Shown one piece after another: positions 1 to 10,631 of a DNA stretch of 64,000 bases. The stretch is from contig CM072339.1 in NCBI GenBank assembly GCA_036874045.1, forward strand, positions 15,631,501 to 15,695,500, read 5' to 3'. Origin of the DNA: Cymodocea nodosa (Eukaryota > Streptophyta > Magnoliopsida > Alismatales > Cymodoceaceae). Position numbers and translations under genes: made by a program. A model generated the notes under the pieces. That model worked only from the letters and a program-made list of their open reading frames with translations, was not told where the DNA came from and searched no databases. Each line of letters begins with the position of its first letter. Positions within the stretch are counted from its first letter, which is position 1.

Positions 1-1327
1 ACTTTTCAGAAGGTTACCTGTGTAACTATCCGAAATGACTTAAGGATCAAAGAGTTATCTTTTATAAGTATCCAAAACATGCCTTCTCTATCAGATAATT
101 TATTTTTAATATTTTATAACATTGTTTTAGAAGGACACGTGTTTTAATTTTAATACATGACTTAAGTAGTCCTTCGGAATGCTAGTTCTATCTATCTGAA
201 ATGTTTTTAAGTTTCGGCAAGTTATCTTTCTAAGTCTCCGATTTTCTAAAAGCCTCCGAAGATTTTATTTTTACAGAAACTACAACTATTATTAATTGAC
301 TAACCATTGTGGCAAGATATCTTTTGATTGTAGATCTCAACTTTATTATGATTGAAGGTTGCTAAAAATGAATTACTGCATAAGGCATTTGACCATTTCA
401 GAATTCTTTCCACCAATGCAAATCTCGAAGGAAAAATAAAAAGAATTTGCAAAAAAATTGAAACACACACAGAATTTTTTTAACACTCGAAAGGAGAAAT
501 TATCTACTCAGCAATTCTACAAACATTCTGAAGATTCGTCTGCAACAAAGTCCAGAAGATCAATAGTTGCAAATCAATCAAGAATTCTCCTCAGAGCTTC
601 TTTGTCAACTCTTCATTAGAGTTGATCTGGTCTTGTGTGTCTTTTTCATTTTGAGTTTGTGACTCCTGGTCTTAAATTGTTTCTTGATTAGCTTTCAAAA
701 CCCTAACTCACAAGGGTGTTGTGAGTATATCCTTCACAAGGTCGAGGCATTGGTGAAGAGAGTGAAGTGTGACACTTCACTTGCTCAAGATTGGGGTCTT
801 GAGTACACAAAGTTGGTGTTTTGTGTGAGGTTTTTGTTTAGACTTTAAAAACATCTATAAGGTTGTTGCTTAGCCTGCAAAAGCAACTTGTTTAAGGTTT
901 GTGCTTAGCCTTAAAAGCACTTAGTGGAATTCTTGAGGTCGAGGCCTTGGTGAAGAGAGTGAAGTGTGACACTTCACTTGCTTAAGATTGGGGTCTTCAG
1001 TACACAAAGTTGGTGCTTTATGTGAGGTTTTTGTTTAGACTTTAAAAACATCTGTAAGGTTGTTGCTTAGCCTGCAAAAGCAACTTGTTTAAGGTTTGTG
1101 CTTAGCCTTAAAAGCACTTAGTGGAATTCTCGAGGTTGTGGCCTTGAGGAGTGGACTACCCAATTTGGGAAACCACTATAAATTTCTTTGTGTTCTTCAC
1201 TTTCTACACTGTAAGTTTTAATTCCAAAATCAATTAATCAGGGTTCATTAGTGTCAATAGCTTTCGAATTTTTAAAAGCAAAATAAATTTTACTAGGACA
1301 CTATTCACCCCCCTCTAGTGTGCCATT
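1..1327 (+). repeat. 3' part of a plus-oriented copia LTR
   Basis: The segment reads like the U3-R-U5 part of a SIRE-type copia LTR. It has TATAAA at 1177-1182, a T-rich leader, and a right end (about 1285-1327) that matches in reverse the outer end of the B-family LTR at 17708 (ACCCCCCTCTAGTGTG followed by GATCCT). The final TACA expected before a primer-binding site is missing; the sequence runs directly into the truncated Copia-B LTR. The left end lies outside the window. Positions 1-280 carry the CGGATAGTTA/TAACTATCCG motifs found in the other LTRs. No coding capacity was seen. Assignment to an LTR is inferred from the terminal similarity. Confidence 0.55.
741..1134 (+). repeat. Tandem duplication of a 197-bp unit
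   Basis: Two head-to-tail copies (741-937 and 938-1134) differ at only a few positions. Each starts GTCGAGGC, contains the 14-bp near-palindrome GTGTGACACTTCAC and ends GGAATTCTTGAG or GGAATTCTCGAG. The pair lies just upstream of the TATA box of this LTR, so it duplicates part of the putative U3 control region. Confidence 0.9.
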
Positions 1328-2385
1328 CGATCCTTTCACTTCTTCACGTCTTTTCTTTTTCCTTCATCGAAATACTCACGTTCTGACCCACGTTTACATT
1401 TTGAATTTTCTTTAATCATCAATCCTAGATCTTTGAAAAATTTCCTGCAAAATAAACTTTTTCGTTTAAAATCTTTCATCAAGTGTAATAAGAAGTCGTT
1501 ACTTTAATGTTAACTAAACGAGTAAAACAAGTAGATATATAACTTAACATTTCTAACTTAACGAGTTCCTCATGTGCCAACTCGCGTGACAAGTACTGTA
1601 GCTAACTCAACAAACTAAGTCCGTGGTGTTACGCTAACTCAACGAACCATCTCCTGGTGTTACAAATAACTCAACGAACCAGCTCAACCATTCTTTCGGA
1701 AGGTTAAATGCTAACTCACCGATAATAGTTTATTTTTCGGATAGTTACGGTTGTAAGTCTTCGAAAAACTTTAACTCACCGATTCAACAATAAATAAATA
1801 TTTTTATAATAAGAATTTTACCACGTGCAAAAATAACAACTTAAGTTTTATAACGCTAGCCTAACGCGTTGCCTTAGTTATGTTAACTTAATGAGTTAAA
1901 CATGTGCACCTCACGTGATACAATATAACATTTGTAACTTACAATTCACCACGTGTACAACACTAACTTAACGAGTTCATCTCTTCTTTTATTCACTAAC
2001 TTAACAAGTTCTCACGTGACCTATTTTAACCTTTAAGCCTCTAACTTAATGAGTTCTCACGTGATCCCTATACAAATAACACTTTAACTTAGCGAGTTGT
2101 CTAAACATGCACTGTTCATGACATAGAAAATATAACTTTAAAACATATCATGCTTTTCAATAAAAACACACGTTAACTTAACGTTTAGTTAAATGAGAAA
2201 TTAATACAACGAAACGACTAGTTATTTAACTTAGTATAATTTTAGATCCAATATAGATAAATATTTATATTAATAAGCTTTTTCTGTATTAATTGATGTT
2301 TTTAATTTCTTTTCACAAGCAATAGTAATTGAGTAAATATGATTACTTTCATTTAGCACACATCATCAAAACAAAATACTCAACA
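1328..2385 (-). repeat. Copia-B 3' LTR, truncated
   Basis: It aligns with 18346-19349 of the complete right LTR and ends ACTCAACA before the complement of a polypurine tract (ATCTCCCCCTTTTT). About 640 bp that the intact copy has on its outer side are missing. It contains several TAACTCAACGAAC and TAACTTAACGAG motifs and one CGGATAGTTACGG unit. Confidence 0.85.
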
Positions 2386-2535
2386 ATCTCCCCCTTTTTG
2401 ATGATGACAAAACTATATTAAATCACTTATGAAATATATTTAACTCAACAAAGCACCTTCGTTGGGTTAACTTTTAATTCAACAAACAACTTTGTTGACT
2501 TAAGTTCACTTAAGCTTATTTCTATTGTTTGTGTA
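2386..2535 (-). other. Copia-B 3' untranslated tail and polypurine tract
   Basis: The complement of AAAAAGGGGGAGAT lies directly beside the 3' LTR at 2386-2400 and would prime plus-strand DNA synthesis. The rest is non-coding and continues at 10245 on the other side of Copia-A; the GTGTA at 2531-2535 is the left target-site copy. Confidence 0.75.
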
Positions 2536-2841
2536 TGTTATACGAAGAAAAGTGCGGAAAGGGAGAAGCTTGGACTCGTGGAGAAGAAAGAAGAAGACAA
2601 AGGGGAAAAACATGTGAAGCAAATGCAAAAACACCAAGGTTTAACGTGGTTCCCCAATTGGGTATGTCCACGAATGGAGCTCAACTGATTGATTCGCTCT
2701 AGGTGATCACAAAGGGATACAAAATTCATCATCATCCAAAAGTACACGTTGGGAGTCTATTTATAACATTTGTGTACCCCAAGTGGCTAAGGACAAAACT
2801 ACCCTTATGCGTAACAAACTAATTCAAGACACATAATAACA
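2536..2841 (-). repeat. Copia-A 3' LTR
   Basis: This 306-bp copy matches 9939-10244. On the minus strand it carries GTTATAAATAG (2757-2767), a likely TATA box. The complement of the polypurine tract (AGGTGGAGAT on the minus strand) adjoins it at 2842. Confidence 0.95.
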
Positions 2842-4580
2842 ATCTCCACCTTGCCTTGAATTACAAACTCCACCTAGAACCAAACAAATTTCCATCTTCA
2901 AAAGACCCGAAGGGTCAACTATAAGCAACACATTAAGTAAGTCTAAGTAATGCTTAAACTTGCTTTCAAGAATGCCTTTCGTAAACATATCGGTTGGATT
3001 GTCATGTGTGTTGATCTTCAAAATCTTTACGCGATCTTCTATTATAAGAAAGTGATAAGGAACATCAATGTGCTTTGTCTTGCCATGAAACACATTGTCC
3101 TTCGTTAAACTGATGGCACTGAGACTGTCACAGAAAATTTCTGCTTTATCATATCGTAGACCAAAGTCTCCAAGCAACCCCTTCAGCCAAATACCTTCTT
3201 TTGTAGCTTCTGTCCATATACTCAACCTCTATGGTGGATAAAGATACAATAGGCTGTAGAGTAGATTTCCAACTAATAATGGAATCTGCCAATGTGAAGA
3301 CATATCCTGTTAAGGATCTACGCTGATCAACATCACCTGCAAAATCTGAAATAGAATATCTAGCCATACTACAATTATGTTTAGCACCATAAATCAGTCC
3401 TACATCAGACGTGCCCTTCAAGTACCTAAAGATCCTTTTCACGGCCTGCCAATGACTCTTCCCTCGATTCAACATAAACCTACTTACAACACTAAGAGAG
3501 TAAGCAAGATCAGGGCGAGTACAAACCATGGCATACATGAGACTGCCAACTGCCTGTGAATATGGAACTTTCTTCATGTACTCCTTTTCTGATTGCGTCT
3601 GAGGCGCCATAGCAACTAATAATCGCAGGTTCCTATCATAGGGCATTCCAATGGCCTTGCTTGAAGTCATGCCAAACCTACTCAAAATCTTCAAAACATA
3701 ACTATGCTGATGGAGAAATAATCTTCCAATGTTCTTGTCACGATAAATCTCCATCCCAAGGATTTTACCTACCGGTCCTAAATCCTTCATAGCAAATTCA
3801 AATTTCAATGTGTCTTTCAAAACCTGTATTTCATTGACATCTTTGGCTGCAATCAAAATGTCATCCACATACAAGAGCAAGTAAACAAATTCTTCTTTAA
3901 TTTGTTTAATATAGACACATGAATCAAAACTACTTCTAACAAAACCAACATCAGTGATAAAAGAATCAAATCTTTTATACCACTGCCTGGGAGACTATTT
4001 CAGCCCATACAAAGATTTTTGCAGCTTACAAACGAAGTCTGATCTACCTCTTTCTGCAAAACCTGTTGGCTGTTCCATCTAGATGTCCTCATCTAAATCA
4101 CCATACAAGAAAGCTGTTTTCACATCCAACTGTTCAAGTTCTAAATCCTTTACAGCAACAATTGCCAAAAGGACTCGAATGGAGGTGTGTCTAACTACAG
4201 GAGCAAAGACTTCATTGAAGTCCACACCCTCCTTTTGTGGAAACCCTTTTGCTACCAATCTTGCCTTGTATTGTATTCCAAGGTTGCCCTGTGTTCCTGA
4301 TATCCTTTTGAACACCCATTTGCAACCAACAACATTCCTGTCCTTAAGACGTTTTACCAACTCCCAAGTCCTATTCTTATGCAAAGATTGTAGTTCTTCT
4401 TGCATACTCCCAACCAATGTACGGCTTCTGGTCTGCTAATGGCAGCATCAAAACTGGTGGGTCAGCATCCTCCACCTCACTAGCTACCTGTAGGGCAAAA
4501 GCGACCATATTATTGTAGCCATACCTTTGTAGAGGGTGAACATCCCTCCTAGGATGATCTCTAACAACACACATTGGACG
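2842..4580 (-). pseudogene. Copia-A reverse transcriptase and RNase H
   Basis: From 4439 downward the minus strand encodes the start of a copia RT (MQEELQSLHKNRTWELV, KWVFKR, YKARLVAKGF, then QLDVKTAFLYGDL). The catalytic YVDD (LLYVDDILIA) is at about 3880-3850, followed by the connection domain and the RNase H part with the TKHIDVPYHF-type block near 3050. Stops lie at about 4079 and between 3960 and 3880, and a frame change near 3220 separates the connection domain from the RNase H end. The upstream part is cut off by element H1 at 4581. It would copy the element RNA into DNA in virus-like particles, but it cannot make a full protein as read. Confidence 0.9.
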
Positions 4581-4585
4581 TGTGT

Positions 4586-6699
4586 TGTTTAGAATAAAAA
4601 AGTGCATATTATTAACGGTTAAATGATGGTTAATTACATAATATTTAGCTTATCATATGAGAATTAAGCCATTATGTTATAATTGCACTGTTATATGCTT
4701 TAATTGAAGAATCTACTTAATTTGGGGGAATTAATGTTAATTTAGTACATTTCTGAACTATCGGTAAGTTGCAGGCTGTGAAATTCTTTAGTATCCGAAT
4801 TTTTTGATATTTCAGACAATTATGTCTAACAGACCGAATATGTATCGGATAGTTATGTTTAAATTGCCGAATAGTTATGTTTTGAGAGAATAGTTTATTA
4901 TTTCCTGAAGTACACGTGTCGAAACCATAATGCATGACTTAAGTAAACTTTCGGTGAGTTATCTATAACTATCCGAAATTGCAGCTGGGCATCGGATAGT
5001 TAGCCATGTAACTCTCTGAAATCTCTTTTATTTATAAAATAGCTGCTAACACGTGTCGAGATCTGGTAGATTTACTTAAGTTATATATCGATGAGTTATC
5101 TGTAACTATCCGAAATACATCTGAGCATTGGATAATTAAGTTTATAAGTATCCGAAATGCACCTGAGCATCAAATAGTTAGATTTATGCACGTGTTGAAT
5201 TTAAATGCTTTAGAATATCACGTGAGATGCACATGTTTAACTCGTTAAGTTAGCATAACTGTACGCGTTGAGTTACATGAATACACACTTAGGTAACGCA
5301 TTATATTAGCGGCTTATTTCTTTATTGCACGTATTTTATAGTTAAATCTATTTTCTAAAATGCCATTGTAGCGGTTGCAGGAACAAACAGTTGGAAGAGA
5401 AAAAACCACGTTTGCACGTATCGCGCAGGGAATGAAATCATCGTCGTTGATACGAATGAAGGAAATCCAACCGACCATTCAAGTAGAAGCAATTACTACT
5501 AAAGAAATATAAAAGAAAAGAAGAAAAAAAGAAGAGGTGTGATCGATGGGCAGATAGTGTGTGTAGAGGAGGATGAGCGTCGCAATTCTCCAAAGTTCCA
5601 CACCAACAATCATCATCACCACAATCATCACACAACCATAATCACCAACCATCGGAGGTCTGTGTGGATACTTGCCTGATGTCGGGTCGATTCTGAGCCA
5701 AACACAGTGCCTGACAACCACTATGAGGAGTGATCGTGTCGCGGGAAGGGAAGCCATTTTCACCAAGCGCCGACTCACATTTCAGGAGATCGTAAAGCTT
5801 TTAGCCTTGGCTTCGGGTTGATGCCTATATGCTGAAGAGGAGATCATCTTGCAATTCTAGACTCGCGATTCTATAGGGAGAGGAGACAGAATTGTAAGTG
5901 GTTTAATTTTCAGTGGTGTAATCATGTTGCAAGTAGTGTCGGAAGTATTTATTGTCAAGTGAGATTACTTTACCTTTCACCCATTTCCATGTTCATATTA
6001 AAACAAAAATACCAAAAACAATTTATCTATGTTTGTATGTTGTATTTGAGTGTTGTATTGTTCGTGTTGTATCGTGATTAATGTTATCTTTGTCAATGTT
6101 GTGATTGTTTTATGTTTATTTTAGTTTTACAGTTTACTTAAATTGGTTCGTTCAAAAGACTTAAAAATTTTAATGGTTACTGTTTGAATTATCTGAATGT
6201 TAGTATTGCTTAATGATAAATCCAATGTTAACTAACATTAAAGAGCTTAATTGATGTTATTTACAATCTGTGGAATCGCCCAATGGTTGGCCAAATTTCT
6301 CTATAAATAGTAGTATTAAAAAGAAAAGATAGGCTCGTGGAGTTAACTTAAGTCTTCAAGGTTAGTCCAATGAGTTATCCATAACTCAACAAACTTAGTC
6401 TGTTGAATTAACTGTAAGTCAACGGAGAGTTTAGTGAATATATAAATTTGATTGTTAACAAACGAACAGTTCTCAAATTTGTCAGCAATTCCCTATGGGA
6501 TCGACTTGTACTTGCACACTGATACAATAGACACTATGCACTTGCAGTTAAAGTACAAATTGGAATTAATATCTAAATTGTATTAAAGGTTGTTTGTTTA
6601 CTTCTAAAAGAAAGAATTGGCATAAAGATAAATTAACTAAGTAAAAATAGAAGTAACAAATCTAAGTTTTTCTAGTATAGTGCTGGGAAAACACAAACA
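4586..6699 (+). mobile_element. H1: 2.1-kb TG...CA element without coding capacity
   Basis: The element begins TGTTTAGAAT and ends ACACAAACA. It is flanked by an exact TGTGT duplication (4581-4585, 6700-6704) and interrupts the integrase-RT linker of Copia-A. It is homologous over its length to 45784-47439 and 59763-61797. Near its right end lies a decayed copy of the tRNA-Asp-type primer site seen intact in H3 (TGGTGCCGTTGCTAGGGA). TG...CA ends and 5-bp duplications show LTR-retrotransposon integration; the primer-site type suggests a Ty3/gypsy source. No long frame is convincing; the 99-aa frame 5479-5778 on the minus strand is conserved in H3 but has no recognisable domain. Confidence 0.85.
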
Positions 6700-6704
6700 T
6701 GTGT

Positions 6705-7833
6705 CCTCAACAAATTCATCTCCTTGATCATCTTCTGAAATCAAACGTTGATCTGTATCAATAGGAACAGACTGATCAGATATCAACAGTTGATTCAAAT
6801 CAAGCTCCACCTACTCAAGAGTACTAGGTGGATCCAAATCTGTTGGCTTTTCTTTCTTGTGCATCAAAGAAACCTCATCAAAGGTAACATCCCTGCTATG
6901 AATGACCTTTCTTGTTTCTTTATCATATATTCTATATCCTTTTACTCCCATTCCATATCCCACAAAGATGCCTTCCTTGGCACACGGCTCCAATTTACCA
7001 TGATTCACATGGTAATACGTAGGACATCCAAATACTTTCAATTTGGAGCAATTAGCCGCTTTATCCATCCATACTTCATAAGGGATCTTGTCGCCAATTG
7101 CATTAGATGGCGACTTGTTCACCAAATAGGAGGCTGTGTTAACAGCTTCAGCCCAAAAACATTTTTCCAGCCCAACATGAGAGAGCATACACCTAGCTCT
7201 CTCCAACAACGTCCTATTAAGACGTTCTGCAACTCCATTTTGTTGTGGAGTTCTCCTAACAGTATAATGCCTAGTTATACTTGCATCTCTGCAAAAAATA
7301 TCAAATTCATTTGAGCAAAATTCTAATCTATTATCTATTCTCAAGTATTTTACTTTCCTCCCTACTTGGTTTTCAACAATAGTCTTCCACTATTTAAAGT
7401 TCTTGAAGGCCTCACTCTTGTGTTTCATAACGAAAACCCAAGTCATATGACTAAAGTCATCAACAATGGAGAGAAAATACTTAGAACCTACTAAAGAGGG
7501 TTGTTGAGATGGTCCCCAACAATCTACATGGACATAATCCAACTTCCCCTTGGTAGAATGTTCTGCTCTTCCAAAGGAAACACATTTCTGTTTCCCATAG
7601 ATGCAATGCCTGCATAAATCAATATTTGTAAAGATATGACCATCTAACCTGTCAAGTGTGCTGAGCTTCTGCATTCCCTTTAGACCCAAATGTCCTAACC
7701 TAGAATGCCAAATAGCTGACATAGACTGCTGATCACTTATTGTCGTAGCTGCTGATCCAATGATAGGTTTGCCCTGAAGAATGTATAAAGGTACATCTTT
7801 GATTCCCTTCATTACTACTAGGGAACCTTTCAA
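6705..7833 (-). pseudogene. Copia-A pre-integrase zinc domain and integrase
   Basis: The minus strand from 7833 encodes the GAG-pre-integrase zinc domain (WHSRLGHLG, then CRHCIYGKQ) and the integrase core: first Asp in HVDCWG, second Asp in the RIDNRLEF block near 7340, and Glu in PQQNGVAERLNRTLLE. The C-terminal GKLEPCAKEGIFVGY block follows. Integrase inserts the cDNA and makes the 5-bp target duplication. The frame is the same as gag-protease (no frameshift), but stops occur near 7390 and at 6811. The tail is interrupted by H1. Confidence 0.9.
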
Positions 7834-8937
7834 AACGTGAAGTTTACCTCCTCCACCTGAAAAACTGAAACCTTTCTAATCAAGAGCCATTAGTGAAATA
7901 AGGCTTTTGCCCAACCTTGGCACATGCCAAACATCCTCCAAGACTTTGACTGTCCCATCATGCATCCTGAATCTGACAGATCCAACACCTATTTTGTCAC
8001 AAACATCATTATCTGCTAAAGTGACCTGTCCACCATCTACCTCCTCATATATATGGAAATATTCTCTATTGGGAGTCATACGATGTGATGCACCAGAATC
8101 CATAATCCAACTCTGATCGGAGTAGACACTACAGCATATAGTAAGGGAGAAATCATAGTCAGACCCTGAGTCTCCATTTTCAGCGACTATTGCATTTCCC
8201 TTAGTCTTCAATTTAGGGCAGTTTACCTTCCAATGCCCCTTTTCCTTGCAATAATTGCAAGTATCCTTGGAAATTCTACCTCTGAACTTACTTCTACCTC
8301 TACACCTGTTGTCTCTTCTACTCTGCTGCCCTCTAGACTCTGAATGATGCACTATCAAACCAGCATCATTTCTACCATGTGTAGCCAAATGTCTCAATTC
8401 TCAAGAATGAAGACTCGATCTTACCTCCTCTAGGGTAATAGAATCTTTTTCAACCATAAAAGATTGCACAAAATTCTCAAAGGAGAGAGGGAGAGATACC
8501 AATAAGATGAGAGCAGCATCCTCATCTTCCACAATAACAACAATGTTCCTCAGCTCCATGAGAATGGTGTTGAGCTAACCCAAATGTTGCTTCAATGGTG
8601 TACCTTCCTTCATTCTGAGAGAGAACAGCCTTTACTTCAACAACTTATTTGTGAGAGACTTAGTCATATACAGAGATTCTAACTTATTCCAAAGACCCAA
8701 AACTATATTTTCATCTGCTACCTCAATGATTACCTCATCTGATAAACATAGCAGAATAGTCGAATGTGTCTTCTCCTCTTGCTGTTCAAATTCAGTAGAC
8801 TTCTTATCTAGGGTTGTCTCCACATTTAAGGGAGACTAAATACCTTACTGTTTCAAAAGTACTTTCATCTTAATCTGCCACAAACTAAAGTTGTTCTTGT
8901 CGTTGAACTTCTCAACTTTCAAGGCTGAAGATGTCAT
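7834..8937 (-). pseudogene. Copia-A gag, CCHC knuckle and protease
   Basis: A true ATG at 8935-8937 opens gag (MTSSALKVEKF, then NFSLWQIKMKVLL), the expected copia gag start. The frame continues with the LWNKLESLYM block, a zinc knuckle CNYCKEKGHWKVNC near 8260-8220 (CX2CX4HX4C intact), and the aspartic protease motif WIMDSGASHRMT near 8110. Several stops break the frame (first near 8850, others near 8630 and 8400) but no frameshift is needed through integrase. Gag would form particles, and the protease would process the polyprotein. Confidence 0.88.
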
Positions 8938-9923
8938 GACAATAGAACAACACAAACACAACAAGCAAATACCAAAGAATTCGGACAACAAATAAGCACA
9001 AAATTTGCTATCCCAAAGTTGCAAATGAATCTTTCATTCAAAATATCCCAACTAACAAATGCAGCTACCAAATTCAAAAGATCACTCGCAAGAATCCCAA
9101 ACAAGCAAAGATGAGCCAAGATCACACGTATTGTCTCAAGAAACAAAAAGAATTCCCAAAGAACTTCAAATAATTCCAAAGAACTTTAAAGAATTCTAAA
9201 GAACTGCAAAAGAATTCCAAAGAATTCCAAAGAACTAGCCACACTTGGTCTACTTTGAAAAAAGTCGAAAAAGAATTCCGCAAAATCACAACAACAAACT
9301 TCAAAAGTTATGATAGGAATTCTTACTACTCGTTTCACCAATGCGGAAACGACAGATGACCAAATGCACGTTGTCAAATTCAAAATTGCAGGCGTCGAAC
9401 AAGAATTCCAATCATGGATGCTTGTCGCGAACACAAGTCACGAGCAAAGATCGCATGAGCAAACCGCAAGCGTTGGTGTCGGACGAAGAACGCGAGTGAT
9501 GATACGTGAACGCTGGCATCGGGTAGAACACGAGCGATCACGCACAGGCGTTGGCATAGGCAATGATGTAGACGAATGCACATGGGCGAGGATGCGAGCG
9601 ATCGCGCATGGGCACTGGCACGGACGAAGACGTAGGCGAATACGCGTGGGCATTGGTGCAAGCGGAGACGTGGACGATTATGTAGGCAAGAACGTGAGCG
9701 AAAGCACGCAGACACTGGCGCAGGTGGAGACGCGGACTATCGCGTGGGCAAGAACACAAGCAACTGTGTCGGCGAGGTGCACGGGCAACAGGCGTTAGGC
9801 ACGAGCGTTGGGTGCGGGCGTCGACGTCAACGTCGAGCGCAGGCATCGGCATCGGCTTCGTACATTGGCCAAGATCTTTCTTTTCTTCTTTCAAGACTAA
9901 TCCACAGCCAACTCCTCAAGCTT
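8938..9923 (-). other. Copia-A 5' leader
   Basis: About 1 kb of non-coding sequence separates the primer-binding site from the gag ATG, which is long for a copia element. It holds a small microrepeat built from AAGAATTCCAAAGAACT (about 9150-9236) and the CpG-rich degenerate repeat described separately. Open frames here on both strands come from the repeat. Confidence 0.7.
9430..9870. repeat. CpG-rich degenerate tandem repeat in the Copia-A leader
   Basis: The block is strikingly GC- and CpG-rich compared with the AT-rich neighbourhood. It is made of variants of short units such as GGGCACTGGC, GACGTAGGCGA, GCGATCGCGC and GGCAAGAACG at irregular spacing near 60 bp. It lies wholly between the primer-binding site and gag. 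Long open frames on both strands (for example 9310-9798 plus) have repetitive Arg/Ala/His-rich composition and are not likely genes. Confidence 0.75.
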
Positions 9924-9936
9924 TTCTTTGATACCA
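9924..9936 (-). other. Copia-A primer-binding site
   Basis: The minus strand reads TGGTATCAAAGAA starting two bases from the end of the 5' LTR. It matches the usual copia site for initiator tRNA-Met (TGGTATCAGAGC) with one early mismatch. Confidence 0.85.
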
Positions 9937-9938
9937 CT

Positions 9939-10244
9939 TGTTATGCGAAGAGAAGTGTGGAAAGGGAGAAGCTTGGACTCGTGGAGAAGAAAGAAGAAGA
10001 CAAAGGGGAAAAACGTGTGAATCAAATGCGAAAACACCAAGGTTTAACGTGGTTCCCCAATTGGGTACGTCCACGGATGGAGCTCAACTGATTGATTCTC
10101 TCTAGGTGATCACAAAGGGATACAAGATTCATCATCATCCAAAAGCACATGTTAGGGATCTATTTATAACATTTGTGTACCCCAAGTGGCCAAGGACAAA
10201 ACTACCCCTATGCGTAACAAACTAATTCAAGACACATAATAACA
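9939..10244 (-). repeat. Copia-A 5' LTR
   Basis: This 306-bp LTR begins TGTTATGCG and ends AATAACA on the plus strand, with the target duplication GTGTA immediately after it (10245-10249). Confidence 0.95.
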
Positions 10245-10249
10245 GTGTA

Positions 10250-10631
10250 AATTTCACCTCTCAAAAATAAAACTTTAAGATGTCAATAATTACATAAGTA
10301 TCTCTCAGATTTTAATAACCACATAATTATCTTTCAGATTACATTATCATCTGTCATGACTACTTAAATATTATCTCCCTTTATAATATATGCAATTAAT
10401 ATCATAATCATCTTCTTCTTTTGAATTTTTAACATTTAACATTTCTCCCCCTTTTTGTCATTAATCAAAAAGATGATTACACAGTATATAAAGTAAGAGA
10501 CGTATTTACAACAAAGCTTTCTGTAAACAATAATAAGAATTGTAAACATTTACAGAAAAATGTATTGTTCAATGAATCAAACAATGAATACAAACATTAC
10601 ATTTTGTATTCAGATACAAGTAAATAGACAG
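10250..10631 (-). other. Copia-B region downstream of ORF3
   Basis: Non-coding. It contains a second purine-rich tract on the minus strand (GACAAAAAGGGGGAGAAATG, complement near 10443-10462) resembling the true polypurine tract beside the LTR. The same block follows the ORF3 tail of the second B-family copy (19680-19720), so it is a family feature. Confidence 0.6.

Larger units (their letters stand above)
2536..10244 (-). mobile_element. Copia-A, complete but inactivated Ty1/copia element
   Basis: Both LTRs are 306 bp (2536-2841 and 9939-10244), begin TG and end CA, and are flanked by an exact GTGTA duplication (2531-2535, 10245-10249). Order on the minus strand: LTR, primer-binding site, about 1 kb leader, gag, CCHC knuckle, protease, integrase, RT, RNase H, polypurine tract, LTR. 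This order of integrase before RT defines Ty1/copia. Without the 2.1-kb insertion H1 the element is about 5.6 kb. The two LTRs differ at roughly one base in twenty by eye, so insertion is not recent. Confidence 0.95.

Noticed and set aside
4083-4439. 118-codon plus-strand frame opposite Copia-A RT
   Set aside because: Antisense shadow of the conserved RT core.
5479-5778. 99-codon minus-strand frame in H1, partly conserved in H3 (60645-60845)
   Set aside because: It follows from nucleotide homology of the element; no domain, stops at different places, no start conservation. Kept only as a note in the H1 entry.
6580-6700. tRNA gene near the H1 right end
   Set aside because: The recognisable string is a decayed primer-binding site complementary to a tRNA 3' end; no cloverleaf can be drawn.
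9310-9798. 162-codon plus-strand frame in the Copia-A leader
   Set aside because: It lies in the CpG-rich degenerate repeat; translation is repetitive and equally long frames exist on the other strand.
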